DNA from: Typha latifolia
Taxonomy: Eukaryota > Streptophyta > Magnoliopsida > Poales > Typhaceae
Assembly (NCBI GenBank): GCA_019914945.1
Contig: CM034100.1
Coordinates: 75,209 to 139,208, forward strand
Length of the DNA: 64,000 nucleotides
Reading direction: 5' to 3'
The notes beneath the pieces are model-generated. The model made no database searches and was not told the DNA's origin. It saw only the letters and a list, made by a program, of their open reading frames with translations. A program made the position numbers and the translations under genes. How positions within the stretch are numbered: the stretch's first letter is position 1; each line of letters begins with the position of its first letter. Positions 34,176-46,962 of this stretch are shown here, one piece after another.

Positions 34176-35260
34176 CTATGGCTGGCATTCGTAGCCACGA
34201 ATATGACCATGGAATGTATTCTGAGCTCTTAATTCAATCTCGTATGGCGTTACTCCAACAGGTGGTTGCATGAATTTACTACCGATGGCTGATGAATTGA
34301 AGCCATTAGCTATTCTGCCATGTTGCTTTGCTTCAACTGCTAGCGCTACATGGACGGATGTTGCAGGTGCAGCTACCGAATTGGATTGCGTGGTAAGTAT
34401 AGATGAATGAGATGGTGAGGAAGATTTGCTGTCTAGCAAATTAGCACTTGTGATGTCATGTATGCTGGATCTCCTCTTATCTTTGCCACCTGAATTAAGC
34501 CTGATGAAGTACTTCTGTGCGTGACTAGCCACTTGGGTGGGAGTCCTGGTCTTAACAAAATGCCGAGATATGCTTCTCCAATCACCTTTTCCATATTTAT
34601 CCAGACCCATCAGGAAAAGCCTGCAATAGGTTAAGAGCAAACAAAAAAATGTATAACAAACAGTGCATATATATAAAAGAAATGCTTCTTTATAGTTCTG
34701 ATATTAGAAGATGCTTATAATTTGATTGAAGAATATAAGAAAGCAAACGGGGTTTAATTGAAATAAGCTCACTTGTGCTCTTGTTCGGTCCAAGGGACTC
34801 CTTTCGTCCTCTCGTGTTCTGATGACTTCTCCCCTGATCTCTTCGCGCCGACGCAAAACGGCTGCTTCAGTCCTCTGAAACCGTGGTTATTCTCCCAATC
34901 CAGTATCAAAGATGAAGACCCAGACCCGCCGCCTGAGAATGGCATCAAACCGGCTTCTTCTATCTGTCTCACATCGGCCTCCAAATCGCGGTAGTGAGTC
35001 ATCACATCCCCTACCGTCTTCCCGGGAATAGTAGCCGCCACTTTCTCCCACCTATCGTCGGTGTCCTTATCAAAGTGCGCCAAGGCATCCTCGAAGAGCT
35101 TGTTCTCCTCTCGGCTCCAGTTACCACCCCCTATCCCTTTCACTTTCCCCTTCGGGCCAAGTAGCCCACTTGCGTTGGAGAAGTTATGATCTCTTGATGG
35201 GAGAATTTGCATCGGTGACTCCATCATCATTTCAACAATGCCTTCCTCTTGATCACTCAA
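34176..35260 (-). CDS. DIVARICATA/SRM1-type two-repeat MYB (SHAQKYF class) transcription factor
   Basis: Two coding exons, 35260-34773 and 34620-34176, are joined by a GT-AG intron in phase 2 that splits the second SANT domain at the usual place; the product has 310 residues. The first SANT repeat is [18 protein letters not shown]...[21 protein letters not shown]. The second is [45 protein letters not shown], containing the SHAQKYF signature, followed by [12 protein letters not shown] typical of DIV/SRM1/MYBS2 proteins. These nuclear factors bind I-box-like GATAA/TATCCA elements and act in floral asymmetry, sugar, salt or ABA responses depending on the member; which applies here cannot be told. 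The first Met after an upstream stop is at 35260. Confidence 0.92.
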
Positions 35261-35618
35261 CCCAACTAGAAACGAAAGAAAGCTTGGTCTGCCTCTCGGA
35301 AGAAGAAGCTATGTAGAAGAATTATGAGTACCCAATACAATACCCACCAATCTAATGCACGCTATAGAGGAACTTAGTGATAAATCTTGGCGAGGCCTAA
35401 ACAGTAAACAGGAAGGACCAAAGGAACCCAAATGGAATCTATATAGAGGAATAATTACAGAGCCCAGATAAAGATTGGACCAGAAGACCAAGACCAGTTA
35501 AAGAAAGGAGAGACGAAGGTTGTGAATCCAAGGAGAAGAGAAGAAGCGGATAACAACGCAAAGAGAAGGCGAGAAGTGAGTAAGAGGAATCTATCTCCGT
35601 AGGTGTCAATGGCTGCCT

Positions 35619-35647
35619 CTCTATCTATCTATCTATCTATCTATCTA
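35619..35647. repeat. (CTAT)n microsatellite upstream of MYB gene
   Basis: About seven CTAT units, roughly 360 bases upstream of the MYB start codon, probably in its leader or promoter. Confidence 0.9.
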
Positions 35648-38093
35648 ATTCGCTTGCCCAGATCCAAAGGAAGAGAGAGTGGCGGCGTGTGATTGGCATT
35701 TGGCGGAGTTTGTCGCAACTTGGTTTAAACACCAACGACTCCGGAATCTGGATAAATAGCCTGGAATTGGATTGTTTAGTTAAAATTGGAAATCAATGCA
35801 ATCCAATGGCAATGCCGGCCATATGCGTGTCATCAAATATTTAAACAATCATTTGTTGAGATGACGGTTTCAATGAACCAGAACTGTTGGAACCTTAACA
35901 GATTACAGTTTTTTTTTTTTTAATAACAGAGTGCACTTTGATATCAGAATTGTCAAAGTGTTCTAGGAAGATTTCTCTCCTTAAATAAAAAAATCAAATC
36001 GTGTGGATTGCAATTTTATATGGGCAACGGAATAATACGTATTCCCGTGATGGCATTACTTTCTAGATATCCTCTTCCTGGCGAAATATAGAACCTAAAG
36101 TTTTGTCAACATAATCTACACTGTGATATGCAATCAAGTTTAAGATGGGAATCCACGTCTTCTTCTTTTTTCTGTTTCCTGAGGTATGCCAATCATTGAG
36201 TAAAAGAAAAAAAGTTTCTCTTCTGCCAAGTAGCATGCATCTTAGTTGAGTTATGAGACTTTTGTTGGACCATTCTATTGCCTTCTACTAGCCGTTGGTA
36301 TATGATGCATATTAAAATCTATCTCGAAAGCAAATATCCTCGTAACTTAAAAAAAAAGTAAACTTTTGCACATAAAAGTTTACGTGGAGTTAGTTAAAAA
36401 GCGAGTAGGACCTGAATCAGATTTCAACGGGGATTAGCAAAATTCTTGTTGAAACGCCAATCAAATGGTTGGTTCATGACGATTATATGAAGGCAATATT
36501 GGAGGAAGTGCGTGTTATTACGTTTCCTTGGGGAATTAATAATATGCAGTGTTAAAGTTCATTATTAAGTGGTCAGCATAAAGTCATTGGCGTATAGATA
36601 AAAGACAAAAAGCTTGACAGCATAAAGTTATTGACTGCAAGCAACAACCGAGCATTGGAATGACGACGTTTTCCTCAGAATTTTCAAAAGGGAAGTAGCC
36701 AGAAAGGGGTAAAATTGAGAGCAACATTGCTACGCAACCCCCACACATATTTCTTTGCTACTAAGCGTTTGAGTGGACGAAACAGCTTACTCTTCATCGA
36801 AATATGCTCTTTATCGGCCCACTGTATATATATATATATATAAATCCCTGGCAGCCAAATCCAAGTGCTACTCCTAATTTTCTCTCTCACTTTGTTAAAA
36901 ACAAAGGAAAAAGTAAATTTAAGAAAGAAATGTTCTCCTCCTTTGGGCTGGATAAATCTGGGCTCGCTTAAAGAGGCGATGGCCCAAAATAAATGATTGA
37001 AATGAAGGCTATGTATGTATCGGAATGTAGGCAATCAATCAATCCTGGCTAGTCGCCAGACTTGTGTGAAATGCGTGCCATCTGCGCCACGAGGCAATCG
37101 GGGGGCGTCCACATCGACGTCACCGTCTTCCGTATTTATTACAGTCCCCGAGACATATGGCCAATTGGCCATCCCCACAAAGACGGCAAAAAAGATATTA
37201 CTATTAGTCAAGATGTAGTGGCATTTTAGGGGTTACGGAGACCTTCATTTTCTATTCTTATTCCTATCCTTGATTCCTGATGGGCGACGGCTATAAAAAT
37301 GACAGAGGGAGAGAAAACCGAGCTTTGAACTGCATCGTCTATTTCAAGGTTCCGTCCGTCCTCTCTCTCTCTCCCCTCAAAGATTGGGAGTTGTTGGGTT
37401 TCTCAAGCGTATTCCACACCACACCAAGGTCCATATGTGAGTACGAACTGTTAACCCTTTTACTTTATCATTTTTTTATTTAATATTATATATATTTGCT
37501 GTCGATGGGTTTCAAATCGGTGCTTTGGGTGATTCTGGTAGACAGCCTATTTCCGAATTGGAAGATTCACTGAATCTTCTCCCCGTTTTTTACTCTATGG
37601 CTTTGAAATCGATCGTTGCAAAATCGAATTGTTTTGTTAGCTTCGACTGATTTATTGGACAGGCCGTTTTGAATCTTGAATCATTCATCGAATCTCCTCT
37701 CGTTTCGGGGTCAAAAATTTACCGATTTTAAAATCAGAAAAAAAGTATATTAGTTAAGAAAAATAATTATTCTTAATTTTTTTATTATATCCTTGAAGAT
37801 CTTAACTATTAGATCTTCGTTACTTTTTTTTTCTTCCGTTAAGATTTCTCTCTTAAATATAATTATACCTTAATTATAGAAAATATTATTTAATATTAAA
37901 TAATTTAAATTTAATTATTTGAAGATAAACTTTAATTTAAATATAATTCTCTATCTCTATCTATTAAAATTTAATTTAAATTAATTTTAAACTAATGAGA
38001 GATATATGTAAATAATAAAAAATAATCAAAAAAATAAAATATAATTAAATTTTCATCAAGTTAATTATAAAAGACATCAATACCCTTATTTTG

Positions 38094-38121
<28 letters not shown>
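38094..38121. repeat. (AT)n microsatellite
   Basis: Fourteen TA units in an AT-rich block upstream of the NPF gene. Confidence 0.9.
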
Positions 38122-38125
<4 letters not shown>

Positions 38126-40136
38126 CTCAGTTAATAATATATATGTCTTTTACTTACTAACATATTAAGATAATATAATTGTTAAAAAATAATGTGCAAG
38201 ATTATATATCTAAAAAAAAATTACCTGCCAAACCGGTAATATCTTTTATTCCTATTATACCCTTAAATATCTTAACCATTAGATCTTCATCAAATTAATT
38301 AATAAAAAATTAATTTTATTGCTAAAAAACTGCCTTTCTAACTTCGCAGCATCACATCTAATAATTTATTGACCTTCCTTAATCTTTTCACCTTGTACAA
38401 GATACTCACATCTCTCTTCTTTTTAGCAGCCTGACTGCGATAATCGTAACCTCGTCCCCCTGCCTCGCTCTTGCTGATCCTTTCGGGAGGTAAGTCAACC
38501 ACATCAACTCACTCACTCACTCCCTTCTCTTCTTCCTTGCTTCTTTTATTTCTCTTTTCTCTCTCTTTTCAATTTGAATTCTCAGATCGTCAGAATATCG
38601 TGTGGTTTTCTTTTACTTGGTGAATGAATTTGTCAGCGATTGTGTGTTTTATGTCCTTAATTCACACTGGAATTATAGATAAAATTGTTCACATTCTTAA
38701 AGATTTAAAAAAACAAAACAAATCAGATATGGAAGGATTATTCAGGTCTACGAGATCATGACAGAAGGCAGACGCAAGCAATTCATCAGGCTTTAAAGTC
38801 TTCTCCGCTACTCTCCCCCAATACCAATGTTGACCCCTAATCCATCTTATAATGATAGACAATTTTTTTCTTTTTAGTTACCTTTCCTCTCCATCTAATT
38901 TAGGAAGGTCAGGACCTGGACAATTTGGGTCTATCCAATCTCGGTCTGTTTTGGGATCAGGGGATCGGCATGCGGGGGATTTGGATTGTCTTTGGAACTG
39001 TGTGTGTCGAAAAAGCTAATAATTAGGTAGTCCAAATTTTCCAGCTCAGACCATGGATATCATGCCACAGGTGACTGAATACCCAAGATATGTATTGCTG
39101 GTCCAAATTGGAATCTTGGTCAACCTCCACTTACAAACTGAATCCAATGATCACCATAGCACCAGACCATTTGATTCCAGCATTAATTGCTCGATTCCTC
39201 CAGTCACCATTCAGAACAAGTACTAATGATCCAACAGTACCTTTCATATTGGTAATACAGCTAAAGAGATGCAGTTACTAGTGACAATCACGTCTTTCCT
39301 AGAATCAGGTCGCTTAAATGGTCCATGGTCCCTTCGCATGAAAAAAGTTCTATTGTAGTGGAATGGGTGTTTTGTCCTCTTTTGAACTTTTCTTCTGTCT
39401 ATGATCTTATAGCTTGGAACCAGCACTCATATGGTGCTGTTCGCTGTGTCAAGCTTATAATTGCCATCAATAATTTTGTCCTCTCCTCTACTCAGGCAAA
39501 CATTTGTAGTCTTGGATCTGAGGTTGCCGTTCCTAGAGGAGGTAAACTAGAGTTTATCCTATAATTCTCTCTCTCATATATGTTCAAATATGATTCTGGG
39601 GTTAAAAAAGATATTATTAATGTCTGTTATTAGCCATTTTCCTGCTTCATGTCTAGAGTTTTCTTCCCCTGATTCTTAATTATTCAGCACTCTGTGTACT
39701 AATGAACAAGTAATTAGTTCCTTGTGAATTCCTGTTTTTGCACCAAGCCAAAACAAAGCCACTCTGATAGACTTTCATGTTGCAGAAATATAGAGTGAAG
39801 ATGAACCTTAAGGGAACAGTATATGAGAAGTACTTCATTATGGCAAATTGCAGCTTGTGATCATTACTTGATATAGATGTACCAAGTGTCCCTTGCCTAG
39901 CAAACTCACTCTGTTTCATCAGGAAAAACATCCATTAGCTTTCCATTCTTGATTATCTGAGGTGTATACATATGCATGTATCATTGTAGGCTAATGAGGA
40001 CCTTCAGTCTGTATCTTTTAACAACTGTTAATGGAATCTAGTCTTACTGTAATTTTCATGTTTGCCCATGGTTATTTGAAGAATGAAGCATCTCTCGGCC
40101 TGAAAGCTTAGGTGAGCCACTCATACAACAACTGTG

Positions 40137-42389
40137 ATGACTACTAAACCTGAAGAAACTATGGAAGACGTTGAAGAGAAGTATACTAAAGATGGGACAA
40201 CAGATCTCCGAGGAAACCCTGCTGTCAGAAAGAACACTGGCAATTGGAAGGCTTGCCCCTACATTCTGGGTATGGCACTTGCAAATTCTTGGGTGCATGT
40301 ATCATAATACTATCCTCTCCTATTTCCTATTTCCTATTTCCTAATAGCAAGACATAAGGAGGCTTGATGTCTCTTTACAGCAAATGAATGCTGTGAGAGG
40401 TTGGCGTATTATGGGATGAGCACCAACCTGGTGAACTACATGAAGAACCGTCTCCACCAAGGGAACAGTGCAGCAGCCAATAATGTCACCAACTGGTCGG
40501 GGACATGCTATCTTACTCCTCTCCTTGGGGCCTTCTTAGCTGATGCCTACTTTGGAAGATATTGGACAATTGCCAGCTTCATGATAATCTACATCTTTGT
40601 AAGAATTTTAAAGAATATATTACCTTGATTTCTAACACTATGGACTATGAAGCTTATAATTGATACTCCATTTTTTTACAGGGTTTGACGCTGTTAACAA
40701 TGTCAGCATCTGTCAAAGGGTTGAAGCCTCCTTGCCGAGGTGATGTATGTGATGATCCAACAAATGCACAAACTGCGGTAGTCTTCGTAGCTCTTTATCT
40801 CATTGCATTAGGGACTGGAGGAATCAAGCCTTGTGTATCTTCATTTGGAGCTGACCAGTTTGATGAATCTGATAAATCTGAGAAGAGAAGAAAGAGCTCT
40901 TTCTTCAACTGGTTCTACCTTTCCATAAACATAGGCGCCCTAGTTGCTGCCTCTGTCCTAGTGTGGATACAAACAAATGTGGGATGGGGTTGGGGCTTTG
41001 GGATCCCTGCAGTGGTAATGGCTATTGCTGTTGTGAGCTTCTTTCTTGGCACTCCGTTATATAGGCACCAGAAGCCTGGAGGAAGCCCCATTACTCGTAT
41101 CGCACAGGTTATTGTGGCATCACTAAGGAAATACAGAGTTAAGATACCCACTGACAAGTCACAACTGTACGAAATCACAGATAAGGAGTCTGCAACAGAT
41201 GGAAGTCGCAAGCTTGAGCACACTGAACAGCTCGAGTAAGTATTCTGAAACTCATAGGTAGGACATACCGGCTTCCTTTTTACTTGGGATGTACAAAGAA
41301 AATACTTCTACGATAATATTATGCACGAATTATCAATGCTATCTATCTCATTCTCATATAAGTTAGAGGCTAAATATTATACCCTATCTTGATGACTATG
41401 GCATGCTTCAGAAAGGTATATGAGCTCTAATTGCTGTAAAACTCTCCTATAAAATTCCATTTGCTTCATCTGACTGCAGAGAGGCGCTGCTTAAAATTGA
41501 ATGTACCTTACAAAATATTAACATAATCACTTCATGTCGTGGGCTCAGGTTCCTTGACAAGGCAGCAATAGAGACTCAAGAGGACAAAAGCAAAAGCAAA
41601 GTGAGCCCATGGAGGCTGTGCACGGTGACCCAGGTTGAGGAACTCAAGAGCGTTGTGCGATTACTTCCTATATGGGCAAGCGGTATCATTTTCTCAACTG
41701 TCTATGGTCAAATGGGCACCATGTTCGTTCTCCAGGGTGACACCATGGATCCTCACATGGGTCCGCACTTTAAGATCCCGGCTGCCTCACTGTCCATCTT
41801 CGACACCATCAGTGTCATCGTATGGGTCCCGATCTATGACCGTATTATTGTCCCTGCAGTTCGCAGGATCACTGGCAGGGAAAGGGGCTTCACCCAGCTG
41901 ACCCGGATGGGTATTGGCCTTGTCATCTCCATCTTTCCAATGTTGGCTGCTGGGATTCTGGAGGTTGTGAGGCTCAGAATTGTGGCGAGGCACAACCTAT
42001 ATGACTCCGAGGATGATGCTGTGCCCATGTCTATATTCTGGCAAATTCCTCAGTACTTCATTGTGGGGGCTGCAGAGGTCTTCACTTTTGTTGGACAGTT
42101 GGAGTTCTTCTATGATCAAGCACCTGATGCCATGAGGAGCATGTGTTCAGCTCTCTCACTCACCACAGTGGCGCTAGGCAACTACCTGAGCACTCTGCTC
42201 GTCACGATTGTCACACGTATTACTACAAGGAACGGCAAGCCTGGGTGGATTCCGGACAATCTCAATCGAGGTCACCTTGATTACTTCTTCTGGCTCCTTG
42301 CTGTACTCAGCTTTCTGAACTTCCTAGTTTATCTCTTGATTGCCAATTGGTTCAAATACAAGAAGACAGCAGATTCAGGTGCCAAGTGA
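40137..42389 (+). CDS. NRT1/PTR-family (NPF8-type) proton-coupled oligopeptide transporter
   Basis: Four coding exons (40137-40269, 40381-40598, 40682-41235, 41549-42389) keep phase and give 581 residues with the 12 membrane helices expected of the family. The proton-coupling ExxER motif is intact in helix 1 (Glu47, Glu50, Arg51 in [13 protein letters not shown]). Other family marks are the PTR signature around [47 protein letters not shown], the long charged central loop, and HILF-like [23 protein letters not shown]. The C-terminal half, with [26 protein letters not shown], is closest to NPF8.1-8.3 (PTR1/PTR5/PTR2) di- and tripeptide transporters of plasma membrane or tonoplast. Substrate is inferred, not shown. 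The start Met precedes [15 protein letters not shown]; a second Met is eight codons in. Confidence 0.92.
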
Positions 42390-42973
42390 GCTACAGTGAA
42401 AACTATAAGTGAAGCTCACGTGTGGTCGGAGTAAAGCTCATACAAATGCGTGAGAACCAGAATATTCTTCAATTGCTTGTTATTATGTCGTAAATGTAGG
42501 AAAAATACCTACTGTAATGAGATGATATATCACTTGGTCTCAAAATAATTTTCGTATATATATTTCGTGTTCAGATCTCGAGCAGCTTATGTGATCTCTT
42601 ATTTGTGACTACGTGACTACATGTATATAATCGCGACTTGATCGTGTATCATGCTATATACAGGCTTGTAGCATCATTAGCATGTAATCGCACGTACAAC
42701 GGGTCAATTCATTTCCTGGAAATCGACGAGGCTCCATCAAAGTTAGAAGCACGCATCTATGAATTTGTGACATAAGTATCAAGTCAACAAGCATCGTATA
42801 TCAGAAACAAACAAACTGTGACTTAAGAACCGCAACTCCCAAGCAACCATACACGTGTGAAAGAAATGGCATGAAATATACAAAGTCGATCAAATAGTTT
42901 GTACTAATCATAATAACTAACCCAGGACAAGACAAACGTTTTCTATTATCTGGAAAACATAGCGTTTTGCAAG
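42390..42973. other. convergent 3' region, NPF / SR45a
   Basis: About 580 bases between converging stop codons, holding both 3' untranslated regions. No gene or repeat of note. Confidence 0.6.
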
Positions 42974-45641
42974 TTAGCGCGATCTAGATCTAGGAGTGCT
43001 ACTCCTTGAATCAGAGCTCGAGCGAGAGCAAGCACTACGGCTGTGGGAGTAGCTTTCTCTAGAATGTCTTTTAACTCCAACTGGCGATATGCTGCGCGAT
43101 GGGTTCCTCCTCTTTCTGCACCCAGGGGAATAGCAGCTTCTGCAATAGCTCCTCCTTGACCTCCGTACCCTAGGAGAATAGCTGCGAGAGAAGCTCCTCG
43201 GGGAAATGCTGCGGGAGTAGCTCCTCCTCCTCCTTGAGTATCTCCTCGCTCTTGGAGGACTGCGTGAATGAGAGATAGACCTGCCATAACCTCCTCTGCT
43301 ATCCCTCCGATAATAGGGTGAAACAGATCGATCAGGAGACCTACAGTAGTCTCCTCTGCCTCTGCTGCTGTAGTAACCTCTTCCATAGTAGGGTGAAACA
43401 GATCGATCAGGAGAATAAGATCTTGGGTCGCTTGAGTAGGATCTGCCTCGCTGCCTGCTGACAGGTGACCGACTGTCACGACCATATGGAGTTCGTGAAC
43501 GTGAACGGTAATATGACTGCCTCTGATAGTATGGGGAGTAGGATCGATCCCTCTCAGATGAGTAGGGAGAGTAACTGTACCGACCCCTCTGCTCAGGTGA
43601 GTAGCTCACAGAATTCCGGCGTGCTTGAACATTAATAAAAAGCAATCAGTTACAAGCTAACAGAAGTTAATTCAGGAAAGAGAATAATAAAAATTGTATT
43701 CAACAAGTAGCAGTGTATAGCTGCAAATTTTACTTATGAAATGTCACCAAAAAGTTGAATGTTGCAAGCAGCTTACCATTTCTGCCAAGGTACTTCCCTG
43801 GAGTTGGAGTTCGACCACGCCTTCTCTTTGCCTGAAGGGACAAGAAGGCATCGTTAGAATACAGTTATAGTCATAATTATATCCTCAAATCAATAAGAAA
43901 AACAGCAATTAGCATTGCAGACTGAATAAGAAAGAACAATAATGCAGGGCATACAACCCTTGGTTATAAGGTCTGTATTCGCTCGAGGAAGTTTGATTTG
44001 ATTGTTAAATTGTAGAAAGGCTTTTGAAGTTCGATGAAGATCATCTACAGACATCTACCCTGCTGCTCAGAAACTTCAGGTGAACAAAATATCTCTCAGG
44101 CAGAAGCATCAGATTATAAGTGTAAATAAATCCGTTCACGTATAAATATGAAAATGACAGGCAGAACCAGCTTCCACACTGTAATGAAGAAATGCCAACA
44201 CTTTACCTTCTCTACAGTGATTACTCGACCTTCTAAGACAGATCTATCCAGATATTTGATGCAACGGTTGGCTTCCTTTATTGTGGCCATTGTCACGAAA
44301 CCAAAGCCGCGTGATTCCCTCGTCCAAGGATCAACTACTAAGTGGACATCAATAACCTGCAGAGAATAAAAAAGGACTAATCAGAAAAAAGAAAGTACCA
44401 CTAGAAGCTCCATACCAACCTACAAGCAACTAAAGCAAAAGAAAATTGTTTGCCAATGTTATCCAACAACTGATGACTGGTATGTACAAGTCATGCAAAG
44501 CAAACATATACGATGGGTCAACAATTTCCAATCCCAAGGGTCCTCGTCAGTTATTTTGTAGAGCTTTCCCATCTAGATTCCACATTATAGAGAAAAAAAT
44601 AATTCCTTTTCTGTACTTCTTAAAGAGACAAGAAAGATCACAATTTTTTAAAACAGAATCTGTATATTACGTGTACGCATTTGGTACAAAATTTTTTGCC
44701 TCAAAATTTCAAAGAGGTAATAACACATGTAAAAGTTTTCCCAGTACAATGTGTAGTTCCCTTACTAACATCACATACTCTTCTACATTAGATGACCTCT
44801 TTATGAATCGATAACTTCTACAATCAGTGCATATAGTAACCTTATAAAATTATAAGGTCAAGTCTCGTATGTACATGCATAGTGTCTGATCCTGATCGAC
44901 CATGTAAAGAACAGAAATCAAATAAATATATAGTTCTCAAATGAGATATCCATCACAACATAATTCGACACTTGATTGTAAAGCTACCAATTTAACCAAA
45001 AATGAAGGTAGCACACTAGAAAGACTTATGACAAAGAGTGTTAACTTACCCACTACTATAAAAACCTAACCTATTAGAGAACAATGTTTTTATAATTTAT
45101 ATTCTAAAAAAACAGGTGAAACTATCCAAGTTCCAAGATGTTTGGTAGGAGCAATTTTATTTTGATGTTTGTTCAGAAAACATACTACAAAAAAATATTG
45201 AAATGGATAGAAGAAACAGCAATACCTCTCCTTCACTTGCAAAACGCTTCTCAAGTACTTCCTTTGTTACTCGAGTTGACAAACCAGTCACATACAAGTT
45301 GTTACCAGGATTCTCTGCATCACTTGAATCCTCGCTCCTATATGAGGTCAATTTAAAGAAAATATCAGCAAAACCAAGTCAATTAAACAAACCATAAAGC
45401 AAATAATCAAAACTTCATAAGCATAAGGGTCGAACAACAATACCTTGAGCGACTCCTAGACCTTGACAGAGATCGTGAAACTGATCTGGCTGGTGAACGA
45501 GAGCGAGAGAGCGAGCGGGAATCATACCTGCGTGTCATAAGAGTACAAATAACCCAATGGCCTCAGCATCATAGAAATTAAATAAAAAGGAAAAAAATTA
45601 TGCTTATAGATTACTGACCTCGATCTCCTCGAGTAAGACAT
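42974..45641 (-). CDS. SR45A: SR45a-like serine/arginine-rich splicing factor (Tra2-type)
   Basis: Six coding exons on the minus strand keep phase: 45641-45619, 45527-45444, 45337-45226, 44356-44207, 43831-43777, 43623-42974, giving 357 residues. Order is a short N-terminal RS region (MSYSRRSR, SRSRSRSR), one RRM with RNP2 (LYVTGL) and RNP1 (RGFGFVTM), the linker RRRGRTPTPGKYLGR typical of Tra2/SR45a, then a long C-terminal RS/RY domain. The protein acts in the spliceosome; the Arabidopsis SR45a is stress-induced and bridges U1-70K and U2AF35. A 5' non-coding exon probably ends at 45987, with an acceptor directly before the ATG. Intron 3 (45225-44357, 869 bases) is the largest, matching the place where Arabidopsis SR45a is alternatively spliced. 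In the last exon a segment containing AGGGTGAAACAGATCGATC is duplicated (43317 and 43391), extending the RS repeats. Confidence 0.92.
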
Positions 45642-46620
45642 CTGACACAGAGAAGGAGAAAAAGAAACAAATAAAGAATTAGCGCCGCTATTAGATAATG
45701 AACAGGTCAGAACATTTAAAAAAAAAGAATTTGATCTATATATCCGATAAATTAATCGCTTCTCCTCTCCAGGTAAATGATCTAATACAACTATTTCTTT
45801 CCTTGACGATATCTGGCCCGACACTTAAATCACTTGGTCCAGAGAGATGTAAAGAAGAGAGAAGAACGAATCGACGATTCTATATATCTAATAATTTTCA
45901 CATAAATTACCTACAAAAGGATTATCCTACTAAAACCAATGATGTTTCTCTTGAATAATTTCGACCGGAAGTAAAGAGAGACGTACCGTGGCGGAACTCA
46001 AAAGAGGATCTCGATTTTTCTTCGGTCTATCAAATGAAGATAGGGAAGAAAAACCAAATAGGAGGGGGGTTTATATAGAGAGGCCACGAGGTGAAGCTTC
46101 TGGAGCGACGGACGTGAATAGCTATTAAATCCGGTTAATTCAATCCCTTGGCGGGGTGCCAACTGCCAAGTGGCGCAACGTGGTCTGAGGTTGATTTATT
46201 TAGATTATGTTATTTGAGTCGAATCCGATAATAAAGGGGAAAATAATTTTTTTTAAAAAAAAAGAGTTTTTAAGATGGGGGCGAGGGGCGACACCTGGAC
46301 GCTGTAAGCACCAAGCAAAGAACAAATCAATTCAGCCCAAGGATAGTCCCAGATCAGCTCCGTCTACAGTTCGTCTTTCCCTTTCCCATTAGCTCAAATA
46401 TTTATTATAAATGCCAAGTGATAGAGGCAAATAAATTAAAAAAAAAAAAAAAGAATAAAATAATCTCAAAGGAACCCACCCTTCTTATTGGCTCATCGGC
46501 TCCTCCTCCTCCTCCCCTTTCTCTGCAAATTTCCCGGATAAGATCCATCCAATAATTCTTCCTCCTCTTCCTCGTTGTTGTTGTGATCGGAGGAAAAGAA
46601 AGAAAAAGGAGAAGGGGAGT
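45642..46620. promoter_or_regulatory. divergent upstream region, SR45a / Mpo1-like gene
   Basis: Start codons of the two genes point away from each other, 979 bases apart. The SR45a side holds an intron and a short non-coding exon (about 46045-45987). The Mpo1-like side has a poly-A run at 46439 and a pyrimidine-rich leader. Confidence 0.55.
46071..46077 (-). promoter_or_regulatory. TATA box for SR45a-like gene
   Basis: CTATATAAAC on the minus strand lies about 85 bases before the predicted donor of the 5' non-coding exon, giving a transcription start near 46045. Confidence 0.6.
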
Positions 46621-46962
46621 ATGAATTTCCGGAGCCTGGAGGAGTTCTGGCCCTTCTATGTGAGCCAGCACTCCAAGGCGTCGACCCGTCGGTGGCACTT
46701 CTTGGGCACCCTGACCGGCCTCGTCTGCCTCATCTCCTCACTCTTATTGGGCCGGGCTTGGCTGCTACTGGTTGGCCCCTTATTGGGTTACGCCTTGGCT
46801 TGGTACAGCCACTTCTTCGTCGAGGGCAACGCCCCTGCCACCTTCGGCCACCCCTTCTGGTCCCTCCTGTGCGACCTGAAGATGTTCGGGCTCATGCTCA
46901 CCGGCCGCATGGACAAGGAGATCAAGCGCCTCGGCAAGAGGCCCGTCCTCCAGCCCTTCTGA
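46621..46962 (+). CDS. Mpo1-like (DUF962) small membrane protein
   Basis: A complete 113-residue frame in one exon. It belongs to DUF962, the family of yeast Mpo1, an iron-dependent dioxygenase of phytosphingosine breakdown in the ER. Candidate metal-ligand histidines are kept: His17 (SQHSKASTRRW), His26 (WHFLGT), His64 with Glu68 (YSHFFVEGN) and His77 (FGHPFW). Two hydrophobic segments lie at about 30-43 and 46-61. Plant members of this short type are uncharacterised, so the reaction is inferred from family. The start opens with NFRSLEEFWPFY, the conserved N-terminus. A possible splice donor right after the stop (GATCCAG then GTAAAA, 46968) suggests an intron in the 3' untranslated region. 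Confidence 0.9.
   Translation: MNFRSLEEFWPFYVSQHSKASTRRWHFLGTLTGLVCLISSLLLGRAWLLLVGPLLGYALAWYSHFFVEGNAPATFGHPFWSLLCDLKMFGLMLTGRMDKEIKRLGKRPVLQPF

Larger units (their letters stand above)
35261..40136. other. long intergenic region between MYB and NPF genes
   Basis: Nearly 4.9 kb. The first 350 bases contain the MYB leader with a CTAT repeat. The stretch 37730-38340 is extremely AT-rich, with repeated phrases around ATTAGATCTTC, a TA repeat at 38094-38121 and another at about 36826-36841. A good splice donor (GGGAGGTAAGT) at 38490 after a CT-rich stretch may end a non-coding first exon of the NPF gene. No frame shows protein similarity. Confidence 0.5.

Noticed and set aside
36684..37034. 116-codon minus-strand frame
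   Set aside because: Includes a TA microsatellite translated as a Tyr-Ile run; no similarity.
42946..43485. 179-codon second frame in the SR45a RS exon
   Set aside because: Periodic codon use in RS repeats keeps alternate frames open; not an independent gene.
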